Under the pieces are notes generated by a model. The model was not told the DNA's origin and did no database searches. It saw only the letters and a list, made by a program, of their open reading frames with translations. A stretch of DNA of 64,000 nt from Bacillota bacterium (lineage in GTDB: Bacteria; Bacillota; Clostridia; Acetivibrionales; Acetivibrionaceae), in the NCBI GenBank assembly GCA_023421115.1, contig JAEZUI010000107.1, positions 1-64,000 of the forward strand, written 5' to 3'. Shown here piece by piece: positions 52,795-62,150 of this stretch (within the stretch, counting starts at the first letter, position 1; each line of letters opens with the position of its first letter). The translations under genes were made by a program, and so were the position numbers.

Positions 52795-53137
52795 TTATAC
52801 TCTCCTTTTGTGAAATAAATAACACGTAAATTAATACACAATTACATAAGTTACTCTACACGTCAATAATAATCAAGCTGAATTGTAATTGAATTTAAAC
52901 TTTTGCGGGCTGTTTAAGCAAAAGACTTGAATATTTTGCCTCCATCTTTACTCTTTTGCTAAATTTCACCATAGTCAGAATATATTTTACATAAAAATTC
53001 TGGAAACATTAGAAATTCATTGCGTTTCGGTCAGTTAAATTTGCGCACCGCAAATGGAGATGTTTTCAAATTTAATGGAAAGTTTATTTTTTGTTCATTA
53101 TTTTGTAATAATTTCACCAATTATTTCCCGTAGAGCA
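52795..53137. other. Intergenic stretch between the methyltransferase and the GT2 gene
   Basis: No gene recognised. Two small hairpins occur: CTTTTGC/GCAAAAG (about 52912-52935) and TTTGCG/CGCAAA (about 53040-53054). The GT2 promoter is not obvious. Confidence 0.4.
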
Positions 53138-54658
53138 TTAATCCAATTTGTATGCTATAAATCCGTAATCGATATTTGCTCCCGTTTCTTCCTTTATTCT
53201 TTTTGCAGCCCTTAGTATGCGTTCCTTTCCAATTTGGCAGATATCACTGTATCCAGCTTTATATGCCCTAGAATCGCTCGGTATGGGTTCCGGTTTTTGT
53301 ACCATTATATATTTTCGTCTGCCCTCATCCGATGCATTTAATTCCATGACGGCATGAGCTGTTGTTGCAGAACCGGAAAAAAAGTCAAGAACTACAGCTT
53401 CTTTGTCATCCTTTATAACCATATTTAGTATTTTCTTAATTAAAGACAGAGGTTTAGGATAGTCAAAACACCTTCCCATCCCCAAAAGTTCCATTTCCTT
53501 AACGGCATTCTCATTTGTGCCTACACCGCTATTTCTATTCAACTCAACATCCAGTAAATTGGTCGGAGGTTTAAAACGTTCTTCACTGTCAGCCCGCTGG
53601 AACCGGATTAAAAATTTTGACGACTTTACAATAAAATATGTGCCCTTTTGGATTTCCTTGAGCATAAAATCCTTTGTCCACTTAAATTCACCTTTTAAAA
53701 ATACTTCCTCTTTATTTGTACCCTCTTTGATTTCAAAATCGTTAAGAAGCTCAACTCTACTATATCGTCCGGCAGTAAAGCGCCCGTCCTTTAAAAAAGT
53801 AAACTGTATTGTTCCTTTAGGAAAACTCAATACTCTCACTGGATTACCGGTATTTAAAAGAGGAGCATCACCATTATCGAGTTTTGTTCCGTAATATTTC
53901 ATACCGCTCAATTTTTTTTCATAGCAAAGCACATACTCTGCTGTCTTTCTGCTTTTAATAGATAATGACGGAGGTGTGGAAGTTTTTGTCCAAATGAAGG
54001 TCTCAACATAATTTGATTCCCCAAATATTTCATTCATCATTATCTGCAAATTATAAAGCTCATTGTTGTCAATGCTTACAAATATCACTCCATCATCTTG
54101 AAGTAAATTCCTAGCAAGTTTCAGTCTTGAATACATCATAGTAAGCCAGTTGCTGTGAAACCTTCCGTCAAACTCATTATCCGACGATGAATTCTGTCCC
54201 GTTTTTTCAAGATAACGATTTGCACCCATACTAAAATCGTCCTTATATATGAAAGCTTTCCCCGTATTGTAAGGTGGGTCTATATAAATGCACTTAACCT
54301 TATCTATATAAGATTTCTGTAGTATTTTAAGTACCTCGAGATTATCTCCCTCTATATATAAATTCTCTGTACTATCCCAATGTGCACTTTGCTCTTTTAC
54401 TGGCTTTAAAACTTTAGATGTCGGAGTGTTTGCAAGAAAAATCGCTTCCTTTTTTCCAGGCCAAGAAAGTTGATATCTATCATAATCTTCATTCACACTC
54501 TGACCTTCCAACTCTTGTCTCAGCAAATCAAAATCTATTGACTTTATTAGCTTCCCGTTTTCATCTTTTGCCTCTATAATAACATTAGGAAATAGCTGAC
54601 CGACTTTTTCAATATTTGTCTTATAAAGACCATCCAACTCTGTTGAAACTCTTTCCAT
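53138..54658 (-). CDS. Type III restriction-modification methyltransferase (Mod), orphan and shortened
   Basis: 506 residues. N6-adenine methyltransferase of the beta class: motif IV YIDPPYNTGKAF (around 127) precedes the AdoMet-binding FFSGSATTAHAVMELN (around 430), and a variable target-recognition region lies between. The start (MERVSTELDGLYKTNIEKV) is that of type III Mod proteins. It ends at YGFIAYKLD, where related Mod proteins continue for roughly 100 residues, so it appears truncated. No Res helicase-nuclease gene follows. It may be a solitary methyltransferase or the remains of a type III system; whether it is active is unknown. Confidence 0.85.
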   Translation of the reverse strand: MERVSTELDGLYKTNIEKVGQLFPNVIIEAKDENGKLIKSIDFDLLRQELEGQSVNEDYDRYQLSWPGKKEAIFLANTPTSKVLKPVKEQSAHWDSTENLYIEGDNLEVLKILQKSYIDKVKCIYIDPPYNTGKAFIYKDDFSMGANRYLEKTGQNSSSDNEFDGRFHSNWLTMMYSRLKLARNLLQDDGVIFVSIDNNELYNLQIMMNEIFGESNYVETFIWTKTSTPPSLSIKSRKTAEYVLCYEKKLSGMKYYGTKLDNGDAPLLNTGNPVRVLSFPKGTIQFTFLKDGRFTAGRYSRVELLNDFEIKEGTNKEEVFLKGEFKWTKDFMLKEIQKGTYFIVKSSKFLIRFQRADSEERFKPPTNLLDVELNRNSGVGTNENAVKEMELLGMGRCFDYPKPLSLIKKILNMVIKDDKEAVVLDFFSGSATTAHAVMELNASDEGRRKYIMVQKPEPIPSDSRAYKAGYSDICQIGKERILRAAKRIKEETGANIDYGFIAYKLD

Positions 54659-54764
54659 AATTTCCTCCCGATATTCTAACCATTTCTAAAATAAACAAAG
54701 GCTATTGATATAATATTAAAATCAATAACCCCATCAACCTTCAGTTAATTATTCAAAATATTTA

Positions 54765-55586
54765 TTATTGTGCTTTCTTTTTAAACAACACAAAACTCTT
54801 CAGCTTCTCTTTGTCGGTAACCGCAATATAAACTTCGGCAATCAGCAACACTATTATACAAAGAATCAGTACAAGAATTATTAAAGGATATTGCCCTCCA
54901 AACCCGCTTTTAGAAGTATGTTTGATCAATATGCCAATATATGCCCATATTACGACAATGCCATAGCCTAAATTCTGATTTTTGAACATCGTAAGTCCAG
55001 CAATGACAAGTCCAACAATCAAAACTGCTATAGTCAATATCCAATTATAGCCGTTCCCACCTAAACTAACAAAAAACGCAGTAGCATTTGCAATGGTTGC
55101 TACGGTAATCCAGCCGAAATAAACGCTGAAGGGAATCCTTATAAAAATCTTCTCCCTAGTTGAAAGTTCTGCCTTTGCGGTATTTAAATTAATTAAAATG
55201 AGGCAGACAAGTATAACTGCCATTAACACTAAGGATATTCCAATTGACTTATAGTGCCATACAAACATCCAGCCCGTATTTGCCATGGATGATATGGTAA
55301 AGAGTACTCCTATCTTTTCTATTAATTCTTTACTAAATGAACTGTCTTTATTACATAGGAAACCAAATTGATATAATATGTAGCCTGCCAGCAAAACATA
55401 GATAACTCCCCAAACTGAAAAAGTCAACGGTGCAGGGGCAAAAAGATTTGGGTATGAATCCGAAACTTCTCCTGTTGTCAGACCGTTAAACGGTATAATA
55501 TTTGCAAGGGCATTAACAACAATCATAACAATGAACGTAACCGTTGTATGAACCTTAGTAAAAGTACCTACGGTTGAATCTCCCAT
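54765..55586 (-). CDS. TspO/MBR-related membrane protein
   Basis: 273 residues with about eight hydrophobic helices. The segment FAPAPLTFSVWGVIYVLLAG resembles the Pro-rich, Trp-containing first helices of the TspO/MBR superfamily (tryptophan-rich sensory proteins), but the protein is nearly twice as long as TspO. Ligand and role are unknown. The ATG at 55586 has AAAGGAG 8 bases upstream and is preferred over the ATG at 55595. Confidence 0.6.
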   Translation of the reverse strand: MGDSTVGTFTKVHTTVTFIVMIVVNALANIIPFNGLTTGEVSDSYPNLFAPAPLTFSVWGVIYVLLAGYILYQFGFLCNKDSSFSKELIEKIGVLFTISSMANTGWMFVWHYKSIGISLVLMAVILVCLILINLNTAKAELSTREKIFIRIPFSVYFGWITVATIANATAFFVSLGGNGYNWILTIAVLIVGLVIAGLTMFKNQNLGYGIVVIWAYIGILIKHTSKSGFGGQYPLIILVLILCIIVLLIAEVYIAVTDKEKLKSFVLFKKKAQ

Positions 55587-55776
55587 TAGTAGCACTCCTT
55601 TATGATTTTATATAAGTCTTATAAACTTTTACAGGCATACTTTCCCCATATATAACTCTTCAAATCAACTTATTGAATTTATAGTATCACAATATAGTTT
55701 TTTCAACAATATAGTTTTTATTTTGAATTTAAAATTAGTGTTTTTACTTTAAGAAAAATCAGAACTTCAAGATATC

Positions 55777-55829
55777 GAACTCATACTTCGCCTATTTCAC
55801 TCCGTTCGAAAGAGGCGGAGTATGAGTTC
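55777..55829. repeat. Long inverted repeat containing the dispersed palindrome (copy C)
   Basis: 22-base arms (55777-55798 and 55808-55829) with two mismatches and the loop ACTCCGTTC. The inner part CCTATTTC-loop-GAAAGAGG is the same core as copies A and B. It lies between a lipoprotein gene and the TspO-like gene and may act as a terminator of the former. Confidence 0.6.
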
Positions 55830-55868
55830 AATAAAAAGATATACTTGCCCTTTAGAAAAATTTTTCAC

Positions 55869-56117
55869 CTAATACTTTTGCGGGTCATATAATCGCATAT
55901 TACGGCTAAATTGATTATCATTAGCTTTATTAACCTTAACCACTTTAGTGTTTTTGTTACCTTCTCCATTCAAGTTACCATTTTCAATTGTTTGCGTAAC
56001 TCTTGAATCTGATGAAACCTTGTTTTGAACAGCTTCTATATTATGGCGAGTACCACAACCGTTTAATAGACTTAGTATAATAAAAATGGATGCTATAATA
56101 CAGCACAGTTTTTTCAT
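55869..56117 (-). CDS. Small lipoprotein of unknown function
   Basis: 82 residues. A lipoprotein signal with lipobox LNGC is followed by a short polar domain rich in Asn, Lys and Val, ending YDPQKY. Family not recognised. GGGGAAG precedes the ATG. It diverges from ppnP. Confidence 0.6.
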   Translation of the reverse strand: MKKLCCIIASIFIILSLLNGCGTRHNIEAVQNKVSSDSRVTQTIENGNLNGEGNKNTKVVKVNKANDNQFSRNMRLYDPQKY

Positions 56118-56271
56118 TTAACTTCCCCCTTGTTTTGTAAAATAAGTTAAATCATTAGACGATAGTATTTGTTTTTTTGTTCCATATTGGAAAGTATAAT
56201 TTTAATAGATTGACGTATACTCAATTTTCTGAGATATTTATATAAAGTAAATTAGTATCGGAGGAATAAGC

Positions 56272-56589
56272 GTGCAATTTGAAAATGCTACTATAATAAA
56301 AAAAGCAAATATTTATTTTGATGGTAAGGTTACAAGCAGAACTATCTTGCTTAAAGACGGAGAAATGAAAACTTTAGGGATCATGTTGCCCGGAGAATAC
56401 GAATTCAATACAACAGATGCTGAAATCATGGAAGTTCTCAGCGGCTCTATGAATGTACTTTTACCGGGCGCCTCAGACTACCAGATATTTAAGACAGGAG
56501 ATATGTTTGAAGTACCTGAAAACTCAAGTTTTAAGCTTATCATCAATGAAGTTACCGATTATTGTTGTTCTTATGAAAATGACCTTTAA
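56272..56589 (+). CDS. ppnP: Pyrimidine/purine nucleoside phosphorylase PpnP
   Basis: 105 residues, a small cupin formerly known as YaiE/DUF1255. It cleaves nucleosides with phosphate. It aligns well to the E. coli protein: FDGKVTSRTI, LPGEYEFNTTDAEIMEVLSG, MNVLLPGASDYQIFKTGDMF and VPENSSFKL. The start codon is GTG with CGGAGG 9 bases upstream. The N-terminal tail is about 10 residues longer than in E. coli. Confidence 0.9.
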   Translation: MQFENATIIKKANIYFDGKVTSRTILLKDGEMKTLGIMLPGEYEFNTTDAEIMEVLSGSMNVLLPGASDYQIFKTGDMFEVPENSSFKLIINEVTDYCCSYENDL

Positions 56590-56656
56590 AAATTTCCGTT
56601 ATGTGAGTTCGGAGGCATTAACCATCTTGACTCTGAGAACTAAAAAGAAGAAATTT

Positions 56657-56700
56657 ACCGCAGCGAAATTTACTACTTTGATTGTAGCTTCCGCTGCGGT
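56657..56700. terminator. Hairpin between convergent ppnP and repressor genes
   Basis: Stem ACCGCAGCG/CGCTGCGGT with a long, partly paired loop, followed by TTTG on the plus strand. It begins with AAATTTACCGC, the same run that starts the palindrome at 62151-62204. Confidence 0.6.
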
Positions 56701-56742
56701 TTGTATTACTAGTGTTTGATATTATATTATAAGATATAGCAA

Positions 56743-57414
56743 TTACAGCATTATCTCCAATCTTATCAGCCTTCCGAGTATATTTACATCTTTTCTGTAA
56801 GCAGTATCCGTCACAAGGCTGCCCTTATTGCTGATAAGCAAAAGTCTTCCACCTTCAATATTTTTTATCTGTCGGACAGTTTTTTTACCCTTATAATCTA
56901 CAAAGAACAACCCATCTTTATCCATTTCATGTGTATTGTGAACTAACACACGATCTCCGTTCAAAATCCTAAAGCCTGCCATATCATTGTCTTCAATGAT
57001 AAGATAGAACACTTTATCCTTTGCAAAGCCTTCAACTTTATTGTTTATTATGGGCAACTGCTTCAATTCTGCCTGTCTTTCCATCTTGTAGTTATAAACC
57101 GGCACTGTCATAAGAACTCCTGCAAGCGCATCATTCCAGATAGCCTGTACAGGTTTTTCAACAACTTTAACTACATTCTTTTGCGGTTCCGGCCTATATG
57201 CCGTCTCTTCAGCCTCATAAATATCGAGTTTCCCTACTTCTCCGCGCAGTGCTTTAGAGAATTTCTTTATCAAATCCTCATTTAGTATTCTTCTTCCTGC
57301 CTCCACATCTATTATAAAGCTTTCAGAAACACCCATAATTTTACCAAGCTGTTTTTGTGTAATTCCAAGGTCCTTTCTCAACTTACTTATCTCTAAGCCC
57401 ATTCTATTACTCAT
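56743..57414 (-). CDS. XRE-family repressor with LexA/S24-like domain, catalytic serine replaced
   Basis: 223 residues. The N-terminal helix-turn-helix (ISKLRKDLGITQKQLGKIMG, then VSESFIIDVEAGRRI) is a standard XRE/Cro domain. The C-terminal half has the S24 layout: DNDMAGFRILNGDRVLVHN corresponds to LexA's GDSM--AGILDGD, with Asp in place of the catalytic Ser, while the lysine in KKTVRQIKNIEGGRLLLIS is kept. Autocleavage is therefore unlikely, and the domain may serve only for dimerisation or peptide sensing. The ATG at 57414 has GGAGGG 6 bases upstream. It is convergent with ppnP. Confidence 0.8.
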   Translation of the reverse strand: MSNRMGLEISKLRKDLGITQKQLGKIMGVSESFIIDVEAGRRILNEDLIKKFSKALRGEVGKLDIYEAEETAYRPEPQKNVVKVVEKPVQAIWNDALAGVLMTVPVYNYKMERQAELKQLPIINNKVEGFAKDKVFYLIIEDNDMAGFRILNGDRVLVHNTHEMDKDGLFFVDYKGKKTVRQIKNIEGGRLLLISNKGSLVTDTAYRKDVNILGRLIRLEIML

Positions 57415-57679
57415 ATACAACCCTCCACATATATTTATGTCAATTTTTAATGTACTAAATTACCACATTTCCAAAACAAAATTTTAAAGTCCATTTAAGC
57501 CAATAAATTCGTCTTACAAAAAAATCTAATACCTTAAATCAAATTATATATTATTATATCTTTCAAACGTAGATTTCACAATAACAATATGTTTCATTAA
57601 AAAGCCATCATAAGTCCACTGTATATAATCCCTTTATTATGATAAAATTAAAGGAAAATATATGTACGAGGTGTAAAAC

Positions 57680-58669
57680 ATGCAAAAATACATAAATTGG
57701 GGAATTATCGGTTGCGGAGGAATAGCAAGGGAATTTGCCGACGCATTAAAAGCTGTTCCGGGAGCTAGATTAATAGCTGCTGCATCAAATTCAGGAAAAG
57801 CAAAACAATTTAAGGAGGAGTTTAGTCTCCCTTATTATTATGATAATTATGAAGGATTAGTTAAAAATCAAGAAATAGATGTTGTTTATATTGCAACAAC
57901 TCACAATTTTCACTATGAAAATGCACTGCTTTGCCTAAACAACAACAAACATGTCCTCTGTGAAAAGCCAGTTACCCTTAACGCACACCAAGCTGCCCAC
58001 CTTATTGAAACAGCCAAATCAAAAAAGTTATTTTTTATGGAAGCTATGTGGACCAGATTTGCCCCTGCTGTAAGAAAACTAATTGATTTGATAAAAGACG
58101 ATACAATAGGAGAAGTGAAAACCCTAAAAGGTGATTTTTGCATTGATATTCCCTTTGACACTAAAAGCAGATACTATAATATTGAATTAGCAGGTGGAGC
58201 CCTTTTAGACGTAGGAATTTACCCTATAACCTTTGCATGTATGATACTTAGAAAATATCCAATAGATATTATTGGCAGTTTAAATATAGGGAAAACAGGT
58301 GTAGATGAGGAATCCCACTACCTATTAAAATTCGATAAAGGCGAAACAGCATTACTGTCTTCCGCATGTACTTATTCAGCACCTATAGACTTTGAAATAC
58401 ACGGAACAAAAGGACAAATTTTAGTCCCAAACTTCTATTTCCCTAAGAAGCTAATATTAAAATTATGCGGTAAAAAGGAGGAAATTATAAACGTCCCCTA
58501 TGAATCAACGGGTAAAAATTACGAAGCGATAGAAGTAATGGAATGCCTTCATCAAAACAAGACCGAAAGTATGAAGCAAACGTTTCACGACACTCTTAAG
58601 ATAATGGAAATCATGGATTACCTAAGGGGTGATAAACTAAAGCATCCCGGAGAAAGTAGCAATTTGTAA
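57680..58669 (+). CDS. Gfo/Idh/MocA-family oxidoreductase
   Basis: 329 residues. An N-terminal Rossmann domain (GIIGCGGIAREFADALKAVP) binds NAD(P). The catalytic-lysine motif NKHVLCEKPVTLNAHQAAH and FFMEAMWTRFAPAVRKL are typical of the dihydrodiol-dehydrogenase-like branch, which oxidises sugars or cyclic diols. The substrate is not identifiable. GAGGTG lies before the ATG. No sugar operon surrounds it. Confidence 0.9.
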   Translation: MQKYINWGIIGCGGIAREFADALKAVPGARLIAAASNSGKAKQFKEEFSLPYYYDNYEGLVKNQEIDVVYIATTHNFHYENALLCLNNNKHVLCEKPVTLNAHQAAHLIETAKSKKLFFMEAMWTRFAPAVRKLIDLIKDDTIGEVKTLKGDFCIDIPFDTKSRYYNIELAGGALLDVGIYPITFACMILRKYPIDIIGSLNIGKTGVDEESHYLLKFDKGETALLSSACTYSAPIDFEIHGTKGQILVPNFYFPKKLILKLCGKKEEIINVPYESTGKNYEAIEVMECLHQNKTESMKQTFHDTLKIMEIMDYLRGDKLKHPGESSNL

Positions 58670-58709
58670 GATGCTTTTAAAACTTTGTAGAAGTAACTTT
58701 CTCCTTTTA

Positions 58710-60407
58710 CTATACCAACACAGTCTGCTTAACATTAAGAACACTTAGAAACGCTTGCACTGCGCATGGGTCAAATTGTGTACCTGAATTGTTTTTTAGT
58801 TCTTCTACGACCTCGTTTATTTTCATGCCCTTTCTATAAGGTCTATCCGACAACATTGCATCAAAAGAATCCGCCACACATAAGATTCTAGCCTCAAGTG
58901 GAATATTTTTTCCTTTAATACCACTCGGATAGCCTTTCCCGTCAAACCTTTCATGATGGTATTTAATTGAATCAATCAAGTGTTCAATTCCAGATAACGG
59001 TTCAAGTATGTCCACGCTATAATCCGGATGCTTGTGCAGTAAATATCTGTCATCAGCTGTTAGTGGACCGCTCTTGTTCAATACCGATTCAGGAATCTCT
59101 ACCTTGCCGATATCATGAAGCAAAGCCGCTATTTTAATCAATCTTATTCTCTTATCACTAAGTCTCATAGCTTTTGCAATCATTACAGCATAGTCCATCA
59201 CACGCTCCGAGTGCCCTAATGTGTATTTGTCTTTTGCTGATACCGTACCTAGAAGTGCCCTTAAACCACCAAATAGTTTTTCGTCAGAATCAAAGAAATA
59301 TTTTATATCTTCAAACACATCTCTATATAACTGAACATTATTTCTGCCCATGTTTTTTGCCTGGTAAAGTGCGCTATCCGCTTGCATAATCAATTCATCC
59401 TTTGTTTTAGCAAGTTCAGGATATATGGAATAGCCCGCTGATATGGTAACTTTATCTAGCAAGTCAAAAACTTCATCAATTTCCACCATATTATCAAATG
59501 CTTTTCTTATTTGCTCAATTACCGATAATATTCTCTCTGAATTTGCTTCCGGTAAAAGAATAGCAAATTCATCTCCCCCATACCTGCAGACTACATCTTG
59601 TTCACCTGTTTTAGAGAGGAACAGGTTTGAGGATTTAGATAGCAACAAATCTCCTGCTTTATGCCCATAATTGTCATTATACTTTTTAAAGTTATCTAAA
59701 TCAATCATTAGCATCCCTAAAGTGCTATTGGTTTCGTCAGCTTTTTTTATTTCGTCTTCAAGTCTTGTTTGAAAATACCTATGATTATATAATCCTGTCA
59801 CACCATCTATATTTGCAAGGAACTCCAACCTTTTTATGTTCTTCCTTGCCTGCTCAAAAATATAGGCAACCATAATACACGCAACTATTACTGCAATTCT
59901 TGTAGCCGATAGGCAATACAGTAAACCTGTAGTTTTATCCGTAATATAAAGAAGATTCTCAAAGTTTTTATTAAACGCTTGTACATCAAACATTGAACTT
60001 ACATCCACTATGTTTGAATAATCATTTAACTGTTTTGTCATTATTGATATTCCATTTGTCAATTGTTGTGCATTATTAACCACCTCTATTGACATTACCC
60101 TTGCCATATACATCATTTTTACAGTTGCAATAGCATTTGTTGGTACACATAGCAAAACCCCCAAATATCCATACCTGTAACAAAAAAAAATCGACAGACC
60201 TATTTCAAAAATCCCTGCAAAAGCCCTAGCACTTATAATAAGTGTCCCAGATGCCTGCAAGACTTCAACAATAAGATATATAAATGCAAGAATAATGAAA
60301 AACGGAGTTGTTCTGTCCTTTACTATACCCCAAAAATTAGAATATGAAATAGATTCTCTTTTTAAACTGTTAATTCCCATATTCACTTTAATATTCATAT
60401 CATTCAT
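58710..60407 (-). CDS. Membrane GGDEF and HD-GYP protein
   Basis: 565 residues. Two hydrophobic regions (about 36-55 and 60-100) and a helix at about 168-187 enclose a small extracellular loop. A GGDEF domain (about 198-355) has an intact GGDEF at 277-281 but lacks the arginine of the RxxD inhibitory site (GEQD). An HD-GYP domain (about 385-560) has HSERV, LLHDIGKVEIPESVL, HHERFDGKGYPSGI and the conserved DSFDAM. It may both make and degrade c-di-GMP. A remnant of a similar gene lies just upstream (60433-60621). Together with the PilZ protein it points to active c-di-GMP signalling. Confidence 0.92.
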   Translation of the reverse strand: MNDMNIKVNMGINSLKRESISYSNFWGIVKDRTTPFFIILAFIYLIVEVLQASGTLIISARAFAGIFEIGLSIFFCYRYGYLGVLLCVPTNAIATVKMMYMARVMSIEVVNNAQQLTNGISIMTKQLNDYSNIVDVSSMFDVQAFNKNFENLLYITDKTTGLLYCLSATRIAVIVACIMVAYIFEQARKNIKRLEFLANIDGVTGLYNHRYFQTRLEDEIKKADETNSTLGMLMIDLDNFKKYNDNYGHKAGDLLLSKSSNLFLSKTGEQDVVCRYGGDEFAILLPEANSERILSVIEQIRKAFDNMVEIDEVFDLLDKVTISAGYSIYPELAKTKDELIMQADSALYQAKNMGRNNVQLYRDVFEDIKYFFDSDEKLFGGLRALLGTVSAKDKYTLGHSERVMDYAVMIAKAMRLSDKRIRLIKIAALLHDIGKVEIPESVLNKSGPLTADDRYLLHKHPDYSVDILEPLSGIEHLIDSIKYHHERFDGKGYPSGIKGKNIPLEARILCVADSFDAMLSDRPYRKGMKINEVVEELKNNSGTQFDPCAVQAFLSVLNVKQTVLV

Positions 60408-60432
60408 CGCAAGTATCCTTTTCTTTTTTGAC

Positions 60433-60621
60433 TTAATATATCCTCTTAATTGTTACACATAAATTCATTCCAAAATATCCTAAACGGTAGGAAATATAAA
60501 TAGAAAGCCCAAAAAAACTTTTGCTGCTTGCATCAAAACAATACAAAAAAACAACTAAAACCAAAACAGAAAATCTCAATGATAGTCTCTCTTTTAGCAC
60601 AGTTAATAACTCTGAGAGCAA
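60433..60621 (-). pseudogene. Remnant of a paralogue of the GGDEF/HD-GYP protein N terminus
   Basis: The minus-strand frame gives FFGLSIYISYRLGYFGMNLC, which parallels GLSIFFCYRYGYLGVLLCV of the neighbouring protein, and LKERLSLRFSVLVLVVFL, which parallels VKDRTTPFFIILAFIYLI. Between them several residues seem deleted, and the frame ends soon after. No ribosome site or downstream domain remains. It looks like the decayed 5' end of a duplicated gene. Confidence 0.5.
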
Positions 60622-60892
60622 ACTGCTTCATACCGAAAATCATTATCCTTGCTAATAACTGCATTTACAATGCTAAGAAACATATAGAACAATTTTATTC
60701 AGATTTTATTTACAGTAAGTATATCATACACTAAAATAAGGATAAATAAAAGTGTTATTTTTACAGTTTAGGTGATTTCAAAAAAACTTTATAACAAATA
60801 TTGCTACAGATATTTACAAAACTGAGAATTTACCATAAAATAGTCATAGAAGCTTGAATTTGAGAATTTTACTATCTTATAGGGAGATAATT

Positions 60893-62110
60893 ATGAACTA
60901 TAATTTATTTTATTTTATATTACCATCGATATCTGTTGTTTTTTCGATGTCAATGATATTATTTTCATTTATCCGAGGTAAAAAAAGTGCAACTTTATAT
61001 TCATTTATTTTTTGCCATGTAATTATGACAATATGGACAGTTGGTCAGATACTCGAAAATGTCAGCACCAGCGAAAATCAGAAATGGGTTTCAACAATAA
61101 TAAAATACTCTGCGATCACATATATGAGTGCCTCATGGTTTATATTTTCATTGCTGTATACTAATAGAATTAAAAATTTTCGAAAAACATGCGCTGTTGT
61201 ATTTTTGTTCCCTGCACTTTTTAACCTTGCAGTATTAACTAATAGATATCATTATTTATTCTTTTCCGATTATTCGATGGAGTCAAAAACCTATGGCATT
61301 CTTTTCTGGGTACACACCTTAATTTCTTATTCCTATCTTATTATTTCAATAGTTATTCTATTGATTACGAGGTTTAAATGTATTGAAAAATATAGAATTC
61401 AATATGTATTTTTAGCCGTATCCATTTTCATTCCTACAGCTTTAAATTTACTTTATATATCAAAGATTATCAGACCAGGCACTGACTTTACGCCTATAGG
61501 TTTTGTTTTCTCATCGTTTATATTCTTTGTTGCTGTATTCAAATATCGTTTTTTAAATATTTTGCCTGTTGCAATTACGAATATTCTCGATGCAATTCCA
61601 CAAATAATCATAGCTTTAGACACTAATAATGAGATTAGCTATGCTAACAAGGCATTTCACACATTTTTGCCCAAATATAAACCTTCTGTACAAAATAATA
61701 TTATTGTTTTTAAGGAGTATTTTAGAAAAAAAGTTTATATAGACAAAAAAAATCTGTTGGTTATGGATCGAATAGCATCATCAGGAGATAATCCCTTCAC
61801 TGAGGAATTAGAGTTTAAATGGCCAAATTTAAATAGAACTATAATCTTTCAGGTTAACGCTATCCCTATACATGAAAAAGGGACTTTTATAGGTAAAGTT
61901 ATAATATTTAGTGATGTAACGGAATATAAACATTTAATTAAAGAAAATATCCAAAAAAACGAATCCTTATCACTGATGGCTCAAAAATTATTAGAGGCAA
62001 ATCTTTTCCGCAGTGAAGCTTCTCCTGTTAGCGAGAAATCTCTAAATTCCATTAATGATAAAAACAGTCAAAAGCTTTGCAGTACCTCAGAAAACATATC
62101 CAAGTGGTAA
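60893..62110 (+). CDS. 7TM-PAS sensor without transmitter domain
   Basis: 405 residues. Seven N-terminal helices (about 5-225) form a HisKA_7TM-like sensor (KWVSTIIKYSAITYMSASWF, PIGFVFSSFIFFVAVFKYRF). A PAS domain follows (about 235-345; ILDAIPQIIIALDTNNEISY, then FIGKVIIFSDVTEYKHL) and a short coiled tail. The expected HisKA/HATPase, GGDEF or HD part is absent; the protein ends at a normal stop. The ATG at 60893 has GGGAGA 5 bases upstream and is preferred over the frame opening at 60854. Confidence 0.8.
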   Translation: MNYNLFYFILPSISVVFSMSMILFSFIRGKKSATLYSFIFCHVIMTIWTVGQILENVSTSENQKWVSTIIKYSAITYMSASWFIFSLLYTNRIKNFRKTCAVVFLFPALFNLAVLTNRYHYLFFSDYSMESKTYGILFWVHTLISYSYLIISIVILLITRFKCIEKYRIQYVFLAVSIFIPTALNLLYISKIIRPGTDFTPIGFVFSSFIFFVAVFKYRFLNILPVAITNILDAIPQIIIALDTNNEISYANKAFHTFLPKYKPSVQNNIIVFKEYFRKKVYIDKKNLLVMDRIASSGDNPFTEELEFKWPNLNRTIIFQVNAIPIHEKGTFIGKVIIFSDVTEYKHLIKENIQKNESLSLMAQKLLEANLFRSEASPVSEKSLNSINDKNSQKLCSTSENISKW

Positions 62111-62150
62111 ATAGTCTAAATCGTAACGAAATATCCTGTTAAATTTCAGC

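Noticed and set aside
60528..60734. 68-codon plus-strand ORF
   Set aside because: Low-complexity and without a ribosome site; the minus-strand remnant explains the region better.
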